From IMG/VR virus record IMGVR_UViG_3300028837_004134, positions 19,417 through 83,416 of that record: a DNA stretch of 64,000 nucleotides; one strand, given 5' to 3'. A model generated the notes under the pieces. It was not told where the DNA came from. It saw only the letters and a program-made list of their open reading frames with translations, and searched no databases. Positions 35,717 through 43,966 of this stretch are shown piece by piece (position 1 is the first letter of the stretch; every line of letters begins with the position of its first letter). A program made the position numbers and the translations under genes. This DNA comes from a virus.

Positions 35717-36647
35717 TATCGCTGCTCGTGCGGTACGGTTGATGCCTGCGCCCGATCTTGTCGAAGAGGCCATCCAGACCTTCGGCCGCAGACTCGAAGC
35801 GCACGGGCGCTCACCGAACACAGTGAGCGCGTATCTGCAAGACCTGCGCACGCTCGCCAAAGTTCTGACCTCGATTTGTCCTGACCTCTCCATGGACCAG
35901 GTGACCCCTGGAATACTCGACAAGGTCCTTACCGATCCGACCGTGACCGAGACAGCGGGCGGTGCGCCGCGTTCAGCCGCGTCACGGCACCGATTCAAGG
36001 CCGCTGTGCGGTCCTTCTTTGCCTGGGCCGAGGAGACAGGGCTTGTTCCGGAAAACCCGGCCCGGTCGGTCACTATGCGCAGACTGCCGCGTACGCTCCC
36101 GGTGTTTCTCACTGAGGCTGAGAAGCGCCGGTTGCTCAAGGAACTCCGCGGACGGTCATCGATACTGGCACGACGGGATCGGGTCATCGTCGAGCTATTC
36201 CTGGGAACCGGCATCCGGCTCCAGGAGCTTGTCTCTCTGGACATCGACGACGTTGACCTCGACGCCAAGCATATGCGCATCCGCGCCAAGGGTAACGTGC
36301 CGCAGGTGAAGTTCCTCAAGTCCAACCTTCGTTCCCTCCTACGCCGATACCTCGCGGAGCGCCGAAAGCAGGGCACCGCCAGCGTTGCGCTCTTCCTCTC
36401 CAACCGTACATCGCGTCTCTCGTCGAGGCAGGTGGCCAACCGCGTCAAGTTCTGGCTGGCCGAGGCGGGTATTGAAAAGAGTCTCGGGCCTCACGGGCTG
36501 CGACACAGCTTCGCCACTCACCTGTATGCCGCCACGTGCGACCTGCTCGTGGTCAAACGAGCGCTTGGCCACCGGGACATCTCGACCACGGAGATCTATA
36601 CCCACCTGGTGGACGGAGCCCTTGAAGAGGCCCTCGAACGGCTCTGA
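35709..36647 (+). CDS. XerC/D-like tyrosine recombinase
   Basis: This 312-aa recombinase has a SAM-like N-terminal domain (FGRRLEAHGRSPNTVSAYLQDLRTL) and a catalytic domain with the R...K...HxxR...H...Y set: GTGIRLQELVSL, GLRHSFATHL, LGHRDISTTEIYTHL. It lacks the extra helix of integron integrases, so it is not IntI. It could move this two-gene unit or resolve multimers. Its plus-strand position inside a minus-strand phage suggests a later insertion. Confidence 0.85.
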   Translation: MNSIAARAVRLMPAPDLVEEAIQTFGRRLEAHGRSPNTVSAYLQDLRTLAKVLTSICPDLSMDQVTPGILDKVLTDPTVTETAGGAPRSAASRHRFKAAVRSFFAWAEETGLVPENPARSVTMRRLPRTLPVFLTEAEKRRLLKELRGRSSILARRDRVIVELFLGTGIRLQELVSLDIDDVDLDAKHMRIRAKGNVPQVKFLKSNLRSLLRRYLAERRKQGTASVALFLSNRTSRLSSRQVANRVKFWLAEAGIEKSLGPHGLRHSFATHLYAATCDLLVVKRALGHRDISTTEIYTHLVDGALEEALERL

Positions 36648-36659
36648 CCCGCAGACGGG

Positions 36660-36697
36660 CACGAGAGCCTTGCGGTCCCTTGGGACCGCGTTCTCGT
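36660..36697. terminator. Strong hairpin after the tyrosine recombinase
   Basis: ACGAGA...GCGGTCCC/GGGACCGC...TCTCGT forms a long stem 13 nt after the recombinase stop. There is no T run, so it may be a terminator without U tract or part of an attachment site. The remaining 36698-36952 holds no gene I can support. Confidence 0.45.
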
Positions 36698-36952
36698 TCG
36701 GGGCGGTGGATACTCTTCCGATAGTGATCCCACAGTCCCCGTGTCCGAACACATTCCCGAAGCCTTCCGGTGCTTCCTCTTTGGGGCGGGCCTGCTGTAC
36801 GGAAGAAACGGTTGATTGAAACTTCCTGGAACAGGGGTTATAGGAACTTCCTACGGCTGGCAGCGCCGTAAGTCCCGGTGGTTCCGAGGTCGTTCCGCAG
36901 GCCGTCCTGGTGTTATCGGCAATCATTTTCGCGTTTTCGTTCCCTTGGCCGT

Positions 36953-37429
36953 CTACTTGGCCGGTTTCTTCTTTGATTCGGTCAGCTTTTCCAGCAGCGC
37001 CGTGGCCCATTCCGCCGGGGTAGTCTCCGGTCCCTTGGCCGCCTCGCCCTCCCGGGCGATCTTCGTTGCCTTCAAGTCCTTAAGGTGACAGCGGATCATG
37101 CGATCCAGTTTCTCGGCGGCGTCCCAGTCGCCGGCCTCCTGGGCTCGGCCCAGCTTGAGAAAATAGACCGCCACCAATTCGACCTGCATGAAGTCCGAAC
37201 TCTTGTTGAACACGAAGTCCTGATAGAGCTGGCCGATGGTGGTCTCGAAAAGGGGCTTCTCGTCGTCGGCGAGGAACCGGTTGGCATAAATGCCGTGGCG
37301 CATTGAGTTCAGGTTCCCTTCCGGAGCGCCGTGTTTCCGTTCGGCTCCCGAGTTCCGTTGCCAGCGATCCAGGTGCATCTCGTCCTTCTTGTTGAGATGT
37401 CCGTCGTTCTGTTTCGCTGTATCTACCAT
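36953..37429 (-). CDS. Phage-type protein with HGAPxGN motif
   Basis: This 158-aa protein has KHGAPEGNLNSMRHGIYANRF, a motif found in many phage and mobile-element proteins near terminases, then a helical region and a lysine-rich C-terminus. Its function is unknown, possibly a small-terminase relative. The ATG at 37429 is chosen, with GAGAGG upstream; the longer frame to 37507 crosses a predicted promoter. It should belong to the sigma regulon. Confidence 0.6.
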   Translation of the reverse strand: MVDTAKQNDGHLNKKDEMHLDRWQRNSGAERKHGAPEGNLNSMRHGIYANRFLADDEKPLFETTIGQLYQDFVFNKSSDFMQVELVAVYFLKLGRAQEAGDWDAAEKLDRMIRCHLKDLKATKIAREGEAAKGPETTPAEWATALLEKLTESKKKPAK

Positions 37430-37511
37430 GGTCCTCTCGCTCGTGGTCCCAAACCGGGGTTCGGGGCGGAAGGCGAATTTCGCCACCCGTGGGGAGAACC
37501 CCACCATTACC

Positions 37512-37536
37512 TACCGGCGGGAGTCGTGATATGTCG
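37512..37536 (-). promoter_or_regulatory. Putative element sigma promoter, site 3
   Basis: In the minus direction CGACA, 13 nt, then GCCGGTAGGTAA. It lies about 80 nt upstream of the gene starting at 37429. Confidence 0.5.
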
Positions 37537-37740
37537 AAAAAGCGGTGTGACATTTGCCGTAGGGATAATATATTACTCGAGTGTAGTTTGTACGACCAGT
37601 GTGGAACAAATCGCCTTCGCGGGATGGAGGGAGATAAGCCGTTGAAGGCGAAAAGCGTTACATCGACAGTCAAGAACGCGCGATGGCGGTTTATGTGGAA
37701 AAGAACAGTCTATGGTTGCCGTATTATACAGACTGTATAA
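37531..37740 (+). CDS. Small cysteine-rich protein, probably truncated
   Basis: An ATG with GGGAG 7 nt upstream opens MSKKRCDICRRDNILLECSLYDQCGTNRLRG, a possible four-cysteine zinc site (CxxC, C, C). After about 40 residues the frame runs into the following cassette region and the sequence changes character, so the native end is probably lost. I do not recognise a family. Confidence 0.4.
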   Translation: MSKKRCDICRRDNILLECSLYDQCGTNRLRGMEGDKPLKAKSVTSTVKNARWRFMWKRTVYGCRIIQTV

Positions 37741-37741
37741 T
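37723..37741 (+). promoter_or_regulatory. Perfect 19-nt palindrome overlapping a -10 box
   Basis: ATTATACAGACTGTATAAT is a 9-1-9 perfect inverted repeat whose right half is a TATAAT box 40 nt upstream of the GTG at 37782. It looks like a repressor site on the promoter of the cassette gene. Confidence 0.5.
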
Positions 37742-37781
37742 CATTGTTAGCTTCATAGATGAATATTCAGGGAGAACAATC

Positions 37782-38390
37782 GTGACAAGCCAAATTGGAC
37801 AGAAAGCACACCGACTGGGAATTCTGTTTCAGATGTTCGCGGGACGCTTGGTCAATTTCGCCATAGAAAAGGATACATCCGCCGTCAGCAAACTTGACGA
37901 AACGAAGTCAATCCTTCAAGACGCAATTCGATCATTGGATATTTCTGTTTCCTTACCAGATCTACATTCCGAGGAGGAAATTGTGGAGTTCTTCCAGCAG
38001 GGCTTCCCGAAACTAATTATGGAGATTGGCAAAAGGCTTGCAGTATTACACGGTACTGACGCAAGCAATATCTTTCACTTCAGCACTGATGCTGCAGGAT
38101 ATCTTCAAACACATAGGCAGGCAAACATGGCGGCCGACCAGTTCGAAGTGTTACGCGGGTCCTTGGAACAGCAAGCACAGGACTTAAGGGTTGATTCAAA
38201 GCGAATGCAGAGATTCTTCCTGAATCCAGAGGACGAGTGGGATGGGCTTTTCCAGGATTTACTTGTAGACAAGAAAGAAGGTTGGACTGACCTTGTCGAG
38301 GTCAAGCCAGGAATTGCTGGGTTAAGTTTCGATCTAAAGAAAGCGGTTTCTCTAATATCAGCCTGGATAAGCAAAAAAGACAGAAGCTAA
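37782..38390 (+). CDS. Gene-cassette protein of unknown function
   Basis: This 202-aa protein starts at GTG 37782 (AGGGAGAA upstream): TSQIGQKAHRLGILFQMFAG... It is helical, with a C-terminal patch WTDLVEVKPGIAGLSFDLKKAVSLISAW. I know no homologue. Its stop codon lies inside an attC-like site, the usual layout of an integron gene cassette. It is on the plus strand between minus-strand phage genes, so it is a passenger. A longer frame to 37683 is less likely, as it has no ribosome site. Confidence 0.55.
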   Translation: MTSQIGQKAHRLGILFQMFAGRLVNFAIEKDTSAVSKLDETKSILQDAIRSLDISVSLPDLHSEEEIVEFFQQGFPKLIMEIGKRLAVLHGTDASNIFHFSTDAAGYLQTHRQANMAADQFEVLRGSLEQQAQDLRVDSKRMQRFFLNPEDEWDGLFQDLLVDKKEGWTDLVEVKPGIAGLSFDLKKAVSLISAWISKKDRS

Positions 38391-38443
38391 CAAGGAGCTG
38401 AAGACGACACAGTAAACCGCGCCCCTCAGCTCCCGCGTTAGGC
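38386..38443 (+). other. attC-like recombination site 1
   Basis: The site begins GCTAAC and ends GTTAGGC, the inverse and direct core sites. GGAGCTGA and TCAGCTCC are perfectly complementary arms just inside. Its length is 58 bp, close to the shortest known attC sites. Confidence 0.75.
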
Positions 38444-38456
38444 GAAAGGGGATATC

Positions 38457-38546
38457 ATGTCTTGGTTTTCACGATTGTTTGGGGAAAAGCAAGAAGTAAT
38501 GCTCTTCCTTGCAGGTAGTGAGAAGATATTGGAAAAACGGACCTAG
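38457..38546 (+). CDS. Short second cassette frame
   Basis: ATG after AAGGGGATATC opens MSWFSRLFGEKQEV..., 29 residues to the stop. The amphipathic start resembles beginnings of many cassette proteins, but the frame ends early, perhaps through a frameshift. It lies between the two attC-like sites. Confidence 0.4.
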   Translation: MSWFSRLFGEKQEVMLFLAGSEKILEKRT

Positions 38547-38604
38547 GAGAAAAAGTAAGAGGCTCATCGAAGTGCTGAGTATGGAGGGAATGTGCAATGG
38601 AGAC

Positions 38605-38673
38605 GGCTAACAAAGCGCTGTACCTGACCGCTATTTCGCTACGCTCCATAGCGGCAGGTGAGCTTTTATGGGC
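38605..38673 (+). other. attC-like recombination site 2, degenerate right core
   Basis: It starts GGCTAACAAAGCGCTG and forms arms ACCTG.CCGCTAT / ATAGCGGCAGGT. The right core reads TTATGGGC instead of GTTRGGC, so recombination at this site may be lost. Confidence 0.65.
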
Positions 38674-38714
38674 TAATCCCATCTGATGACCAATTAATAT
38701 TCCATCCTCTTCCT

Positions 38715-38981
38715 TCAATTAGAAGTAGAAGCTCCCGCCACGATCTGACGCACGCGACGCGGAGTCACGCCGGAAAGTCTGGCGATCTCACGTGTGGAGA
38801 TTCCTTGGTCTTTCAGGGCAAGCACCAGTTTGCGACGCTCGTGGTAGAAGCAGGTATCGCTCGGCACCCACAGAAGGCCGGTGAAGTGCTCTTGGATAGC
38901 ACGCAGCAGTTCGGGCGGCAGAACGTCTTTGGCATTCGCATAGTCTCGTTTCACTTTTCGTTCCTCATTCTTCTCAGCCAT
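38715..38981 (-). CDS. Small HTH protein, CD3324-like N-terminus
   Basis: This 88-aa protein has YANAKDVLPPELLRAIQEHF, similar to the start of CD3324-family proteins, then a C-terminal helix-turn-helix (LALKDQGISTREIARLSGVTPRRVRQIV). It is probably a small DNA-binding regulator. It overlaps the upstream 277-aa gene by 31 nt and belongs to the same transcript. Confidence 0.7.
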   Translation of the reverse strand: MAEKNEERKVKRDYANAKDVLPPELLRAIQEHFTGLLWVPSDTCFYHERRKLVLALKDQGISTREIARLSGVTPRRVRQIVAGASTSN

Positions 38982-39784
38982 GGTTGATCCACATCTGGGT
39001 TATAGAACCTCAGACGGTTTTCCTTCGATGTCGTTCCGTCAATCTCGATTGACTGCCTGGTGACTTCGCCGATACGTACATTGCCATCCACAAAACACAC
39101 CAGACCGTAGTCCTGACCATAAGGGAAACGAAGACATCCTCGGTTCTGGTAGAGACTGGCTTCGCTCCATCCGAGGGAAAGAGCTTTATCACGTATGGCG
39201 TCCACCTTGGCAATGGCCCGTGTAGAAACCTCCTGCGTGAATTGCCACTCGCCGTTCTTCGGATAGAGAAATCGTGAGCCCGGCAGGGGCCTCTCCTCCG
39301 GTGCAACTTGTTTGAGTGCATATTGAATACCCTGTCCAAATGTCTCGAGCACCGGCGGAGAATATGTCTTCGGGTCCAGCGACTGGATCGCAGAACGAAG
39401 TGTGTCCTCACCAAAACGATTCACTGCCCAGGTGTGGATATCATCAAACCGGGTACGCAGCTTGTCGAAAGCAGGTGATGAGATTCGTCCCAAGTCCGCT
39501 GCCTTCCTGGCCAATGCCATCTTATGCTTGAGCCAAGCGTAGTAGTCCGGATCGAGCCGACGGAAACAGGTGTCATCAATGCTGACGTCCCGGGCGTAGT
39601 ACTTCGGCGTCAACGTCTCCCATGATTCAAGGTTCGTGGCCACATAGAGTGCCGCCTCCTGCGTGGTTTCATCACCAGCCGTGACGTCCTCCGCGCAGGA
39701 CTGGTTCTCTGACTCGGTTTCAGAGACATCAATCGGTATCGTGGCCCCCGCCGTCTGTTCCATCATGAGTTTGAGAAGGCTCAC
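38951..39784 (-). CDS. Phage protein of unknown function near the putative origin
   Basis: This 277-aa protein begins at GTG 39784 with GGAG 8 nt upstream. The N-terminal 60 residues are acidic and variable. The rest holds a conserved-looking tail (GQDYGLVCFVDGNVRIGEVTRQSIEIDG...RLRFYNPDVDQPW). I know no family. It is directly downstream of a predicted element promoter and of the iteron array, so an origin-linked role is possible. Confidence 0.6.
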   Translation of the reverse strand: MSLLKLMMEQTAGATIPIDVSETESENQSCAEDVTAGDETTQEAALYVATNLESWETLTPKYYARDVSIDDTCFRRLDPDYYAWLKHKMALARKAADLGRISSPAFDKLRTRFDDIHTWAVNRFGEDTLRSAIQSLDPKTYSPPVLETFGQGIQYALKQVAPEERPLPGSRFLYPKNGEWQFTQEVSTRAIAKVDAIRDKALSLGWSEASLYQNRGCLRFPYGQDYGLVCFVDGNVRIGEVTRQSIEIDGTTSKENRLRFYNPDVDQPWLRRMRNEK

Positions 39785-39824
39785 TTTCGGTACTCCACTT
39801 AGTAGAATTTCCTCCCGAGATACT

Positions 39825-39849
39825 TACCGGAACGAACCGGATAGTGCCG
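39825..39849 (-). promoter_or_regulatory. Putative element sigma promoter, site 4
   Basis: In the minus direction CGGCA, 13 nt, then TTCCGGTAAGTATC, about 40 nt upstream of the start at 39784. Confidence 0.55.
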
Positions 39850-39852
39850 AAT

Positions 39853-40172
39853 TGCGAAGGTGCGAAGGGTCAAGAACATGAAAAGAACCTTCGCAGGAGC
39901 CTTCGCATTGCTGTAACTGATTGATAAGAAAGATAGATATGATAAAGAGAAGGTGAAGGTGCGAAGGTAGTAGGTAGAGTTACTCACGTGTGAGCAGAGA
40001 AACACAAGGGGATTAGTCAGGCGGCGGCCATGACATGTGAGTTTTTTTTCTCAGGTAAGGGGGGTGGACCCCCGAAACCCTTCGCGCCTTCGCGCGATCA
40101 GCATAATGGCTTGCTATGGAGGGGCTTACGGGCGTGAAGGTCCTTCGCCGTTTGCGAAGGGTACCCTTCGCA
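39853..40172. repeat. Iteron-like array, candidate replication origin
   Basis: The 8-mer TGCGAAGG or its complement occurs exactly at 39853, 39861, 39888, 39900, 39960, 40153 and 40165. Near matches (CCTTCGCG, CCTTCGCC) lie at 40079, 40087 and 40142. A purine-rich, AT-richer stretch (39908-39959) lies in the middle. The array fills the gap between the primase-helicase gene and the 277-aa gene. Confidence 0.6.
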
Positions 40173-40198
40173 TCGTCCCGGTAGAGACATGGGTTTCT

Positions 40199-43100
40199 TC
40201 AGATGAGGAAGGTAATGTCGTAGGTGGCAGTGCGACGGACCGAGTGCGAAGAACGGTTGACCGTAATCTCGAACCCCACTTCCCTGATCGTCTCCAGGTC
40301 ATTCGAGAACCGTTGGGCAAACTGCTGGACGGAGTTCATGTGGAATGAAAGGCCGAAGTCCTTGGATAGACGCTTGATGGCCACGAAGAGGTCACGGGCA
40401 AGAGCGCCCTTGATGGTAGTCTCGTCCTGGAAGTCAATCTGGTAACGTTCGAGAAACGCCGCCTTGTTCGTCTTGGCGACATTGACGGTGGTGCACTCTA
40501 AATCAGCTTCAAGCGCATGGCGGTAGGCCTTGAAGAGCGCCGCCAGGCAGGTGGCAATGGGGTTGGATTCCCGCGCGGTCTCCATACTGACGCTGTTGAG
40601 CGAGGCGATCCGGTCCAGGAACTGCGGGTGGAGTTCATCAAGGGCCTGGTCGATCACTTCCGGCAGTTCGCCGGCCAGCATCATCAGGTACATCAGGCTG
40701 AGGTAGTCGTTGCAACGGCGCTTGCCGTGGTTGCCCAGGGTCCTATGGAGCAGGCGCATCACCTTCTCCTGCGCGCCGTCCCGCAGCATGGCCAACACCT
40801 GACAGGTGCGTTTCATCATGGCGGAGACGATGAGGTCGCGGTGCTCCCGAATGGCGGCCAGTATTTTCGCTTCGAGGAAGCAATCGCTGGCCTGCTCGTC
40901 CATTTCAAAGCGGATGATGAACGAGCGCGACAGGATTTCCGCGAGTTCCCCACCCAGCGGCTCAATGCCGGTGGTGTTCAGCAGACACTTGGTGCGCTCG
41001 ATGACAGTCTCGGTATCGGTGCCGCTCTTGCGCTTCTCCTTGGCGATGCCGGTGATGCTGGTCAGGATGAAAGTAGTTAGGTCCTCGGTCATCTGCTTGA
41101 CCTCGATGTTGTCGAGGACGATGAGCGGGTTCTGGGAGCCGTCGGTGTAGTTGGCCGCGTCAGTGCTCTTCTTCTGCTGGGGCTCGCCGTAGAGCAGGGC
41201 AGAGATCAGTTTGCTGGCCGTGGTTTTACCCGAGCCGGCTGGACCTTCGAAACGTGTCATCGGTCGCGTCCCGGCGAAATCGATCAGCAAAAAACAGGAC
41301 AGCCACGAGAGGATCAGAGACCTTTCGCCCGGAGCGCAGGTCATGTTGTCCAGGATCAACCCCACCAGGAGGCGGTCGGCTTCGTCTGGATCGGCGTCCG
41401 GCAGAAAGCGGATCGGAGCCATCTTGCGTGAGCCGTCCAAAATAATGCCATCCGCATTACCGCCGTTCTTGAGAACTTCGATTTCATCCGCCGTGATTCT
41501 GACGATCTCGTGATCGGTGTTGTTTAGGTTGAAGTAGATGGTGTTCCGCGCCACGTCCGTGTGAAGCCATGAAAAGTGATCCCGCACCTGCCCGCGTTCA
41601 ACGGCAAGGTTCGCCAGCACCTCGTAGAAGGTCCGACCGCCCCCGGTGGTCTGAACGAGCCCTGTATGTTTGTAGATGACCGAGGAGTAGAGCCTCTTGC
41701 GTCCGCGGTCCGAGGTGTCCATCCAAAATATGGCGTCCTCAAAAAACATGAACGGCTCGCCCTGTGGCGTGCGAAAGAAACGAGCTCCATTGGCGGCAAA
41801 CCAATCGTAAGCGGCCTCGGCCACACGGGGATAGTCCGGTGATCCGGATTCCTCCTCCGTTTCAAACATGATCTGTTCTATTCGGGCCCGGCAGGAGCCG
41901 GCTGGGGCGCTTGGCGTTCGTTTCTCCCGTTTCTTCTCCTGCTTGGTCTGAGCGCGTCTTTCCTTTTGCAATACGCGAATCTGGTCGCGCAGGATGGCGA
42001 GGGAAAGATTGGATTTCCCGAAGTGCTCCTGGATGAGTTTCAGATGCCGGTTCTGTTCAAGAGGAACAAGCTGGGCCACCTCGCGCAACACCGGCCCAAG
42101 TGACCGGTTCCTTTCCTCCTCGGACACGTCGGCGGGCAGGCGTGAAATCCCGAACTCCAGTGGCATCTTCGCCTCGGCGATCAGTCCCTCGAAATCCGCC
42201 GCGGTGTGCCCGGCGGCGAAAAAATCGTTGACATCGATCTTGGCCGCGGCCAGAAGTTCTTCGGCTTCCTTGATCTCTTTTTCCGAACGTCCGTCAAGGC
42301 GCTGGGTGAGATCCCGCGGACCTAGCGCGGTATCCAGGCCAAAACGCTCTTTGAGCTCTTGACGGGCGTTTTCCCGATGCTCGTCGAGGGGAAGGACCAC
42401 CAGTCTGGTTTGAATCTTGTGCCCGGCGAGAACGGACGCGGTTTTAAGCGCACCGTGCAATCCGGCCTGGGAAATCTCGTTGTCCTGGCAGATGTAGACG
42501 GTCTTGACGCTGCGCAGACGCGGCAGCAGCCGTTCCCAGTCAGCGCCGCGGATACGGACCGTGACCGGCGACACCGCTACGAACCCGTGCTCCATGAGTG
42601 AAATGCAATCGGTGACGCCCTCGGTGATGATCAACCGCTCAGGATTTGCCAGCAGACAATCCTCGTTGAATAGATAGCCGTTGTTGATACAGGGGGCGAT
42701 GTGCTTGTTCGAACTGTCGTTGTGGACCGGGAGCTTCTTGTATTTGCCATGCTCCCAGTTCCGGTCCGGAGTCCACGGCGTTTTGCGGCCGATCATGAAG
42801 ACCACGCGACCGCGGCTCCAATAAGGGAAAACGATCCGTTTTTCAAAGAATGGGAAAAGGCCGTCCTGGCCGGTCGGGCGGAACGCTCCAGTCGCGGATA
42901 GCTCCCGCAAGCTGAAGCCGTGTTTCTTATTGGTCAGTGTGGCGATGACACCTACACGGCTTTCCGTATCCCCATTGTTATCCGCATAGCCGATAAGCAT
43001 GTTTTCAATGGTCTCATCCGTGATCCCGTACTGAGAATGAAGCCATTGGAACACTTCGGGTGCTTCCTTGAGCCGTTGGTGATAGAACGAAGCAAGTTCA

Positions 43101-43531
43101 GTCAGTGCAGCTTGGACACGCAGCTCCAGACTCCGAGCAGCTTCAGCTTCCGCCATTTGCTCCGGAGACAACCCATAGCTGGATAACGAGGGAAGACCCG
43201 CCTTGGCGGCCAGGAAATCGCGGGCACCTTGGTGACTCTCCGGCATGGGACCGGATTGACCCCGCGTTACGACACCAGAATGGATGAACTCCACCAAATG
43301 CAGCACATCGCCGCCCACGCCGCAGCCGAAACAGTACCATCCCTGCTTGTCCAGCATGACATGAAGCGACCGGTGAGACTGGCTCTTGTGGTTCGGGCAA
43401 TCGCATTGGAGCAGACGGTCGGATTCATGCAGGACGCGAGCGCCGAGCAGTTCCCTGGCGATTCCGCCGATATCCACCTCGGTAATCCGCCGGTAATAGT
43501 CCTTCACGTTGTTGGGCTGCTCCGATGCCAT
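40199..43531 (-). CDS. Phage primase-helicase
   Basis: This 1110-aa replication protein starts with a CHC2-type zinc finger (Cys45, His48, Cys67, Cys70 in CDCPNH...WYCFGCGVGGD) and has a TOPRIM-like domain near residues 290-370 (RLIITEGVTDCISLMEHG, then ICQDNE in place of the usual DxD). A P-loop ATPase follows (FEGPAGSGKTT near 763, LIVLDNIE as Walker B). It should prime and unwind element DNA. The ATG at 43531 has GGAG 5 nt upstream. A sigma-type promoter precedes it and an iteron array follows, consistent with an autonomous replication unit. Confidence 0.8.
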   Translation of the reverse strand: MASEQPNNVKDYYRRITEVDIGGIARELLGARVLHESDRLLQCDCPNHKSQSHRSLHVMLDKQGWYCFGCGVGGDVLHLVEFIHSGVVTRGQSGPMPESHQGARDFLAAKAGLPSLSSYGLSPEQMAEAEAARSLELRVQAALTELASFYHQRLKEAPEVFQWLHSQYGITDETIENMLIGYADNNGDTESRVGVIATLTNKKHGFSLRELSATGAFRPTGQDGLFPFFEKRIVFPYWSRGRVVFMIGRKTPWTPDRNWEHGKYKKLPVHNDSSNKHIAPCINNGYLFNEDCLLANPERLIITEGVTDCISLMEHGFVAVSPVTVRIRGADWERLLPRLRSVKTVYICQDNEISQAGLHGALKTASVLAGHKIQTRLVVLPLDEHRENARQELKERFGLDTALGPRDLTQRLDGRSEKEIKEAEELLAAAKIDVNDFFAAGHTAADFEGLIAEAKMPLEFGISRLPADVSEEERNRSLGPVLREVAQLVPLEQNRHLKLIQEHFGKSNLSLAILRDQIRVLQKERRAQTKQEKKREKRTPSAPAGSCRARIEQIMFETEEESGSPDYPRVAEAAYDWFAANGARFFRTPQGEPFMFFEDAIFWMDTSDRGRKRLYSSVIYKHTGLVQTTGGGRTFYEVLANLAVERGQVRDHFSWLHTDVARNTIYFNLNNTDHEIVRITADEIEVLKNGGNADGIILDGSRKMAPIRFLPDADPDEADRLLVGLILDNMTCAPGERSLILSWLSCFLLIDFAGTRPMTRFEGPAGSGKTTASKLISALLYGEPQQKKSTDAANYTDGSQNPLIVLDNIEVKQMTEDLTTFILTSITGIAKEKRKSGTDTETVIERTKCLLNTTGIEPLGGELAEILSRSFIIRFEMDEQASDCFLEAKILAAIREHRDLIVSAMMKRTCQVLAMLRDGAQEKVMRLLHRTLGNHGKRRCNDYLSLMYLMMLAGELPEVIDQALDELHPQFLDRIASLNSVSMETARESNPIATCLAALFKAYRHALEADLECTTVNVAKTNKAAFLERYQIDFQDETTIKGALARDLFVAIKRLSKDFGLSFHMNSVQQFAQRFSNDLETIREVGFEITVNRSSHSVRRTATYDITFLI

Positions 43532-43571
43532 TTCGGCTCCGCCTTCACTGATTTCCACGCTGATTCATACT

Positions 43572-43596
43572 TACCGAACCGAAACGAGTTTTGACG
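43572..43596 (-). promoter_or_regulatory. Putative element sigma promoter, site 5 (primase)
   Basis: In the minus direction CGTCA, 13 nt, then TTCGGTAAGTAT, about 40 nt upstream of the primase start. Confidence 0.55.
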
Positions 43597-43673
43597 GGGA
43601 TCGGATATTGTGTTTGATCTCGTGCTCTGAAGTGTTATCATATATTTTGGTATGGAGATTAAGGGAAGAGACT

Positions 43674-43898
43674 ATGAGTTTCTATATCTATGAAAACTGG
43701 ACTGCAGAAAACAAAGCAGTTATTCATCAGGGAAGTTGTGGTAACTGCAACCACGGACAAGGCTGTCACCCAAATCCCCTGGGTAAGAAAAATGGTCAAT
43801 GGCTCGGTCCATGTAATTCCCTGGCTGATGCACGAAGAGAAGCAAGAGCCACTGGAAGGCCGGTTCGAGAACATCGTTGCGTACGGAAAAGAGTATAG
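43674..43898 (+). CDS. Small conserved cysteine/histidine protein
   Basis: This 74-aa protein opens MSFYIYENWTAENKAVIHQGSCGNCNHGQGCH and ends ...LADARREARATGRPVREHRC. The pattern of a short FY.YENW start, a GxCGxCN.GxG motif and a TGRPV..HRC end matches a widespread small uncharacterised family often found near mobile DNA. Paired Cys and His suggest metal binding. AAGGGAAGAG precedes the ATG. It is a single plus-strand gene between phage genes. Confidence 0.7.
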   Translation: MSFYIYENWTAENKAVIHQGSCGNCNHGQGCHPNPLGKKNGQWLGPCNSLADARREARATGRPVREHRCVRKRV

Positions 43899-43966
43899 TG
43901 GCTCAATACCAAGACAAAGCCACGGACATTCTTTCCAGTGCCGCGAACGCCCCTGGCGTGACGCCG

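Noticed and set aside
35709-36647. Integron integrase for the attC-like sites
   Set aside because: The recombinase lacks the IntI-specific insertion and lies on the wrong side of unrelated genes; it reads as Xer-like.
36835-36865. Match to half of the yeast FRT site (TATAGGAACTTC)
   Set aside because: Only one half-site with a small local palindrome; it has no partner arm and is a chance match.
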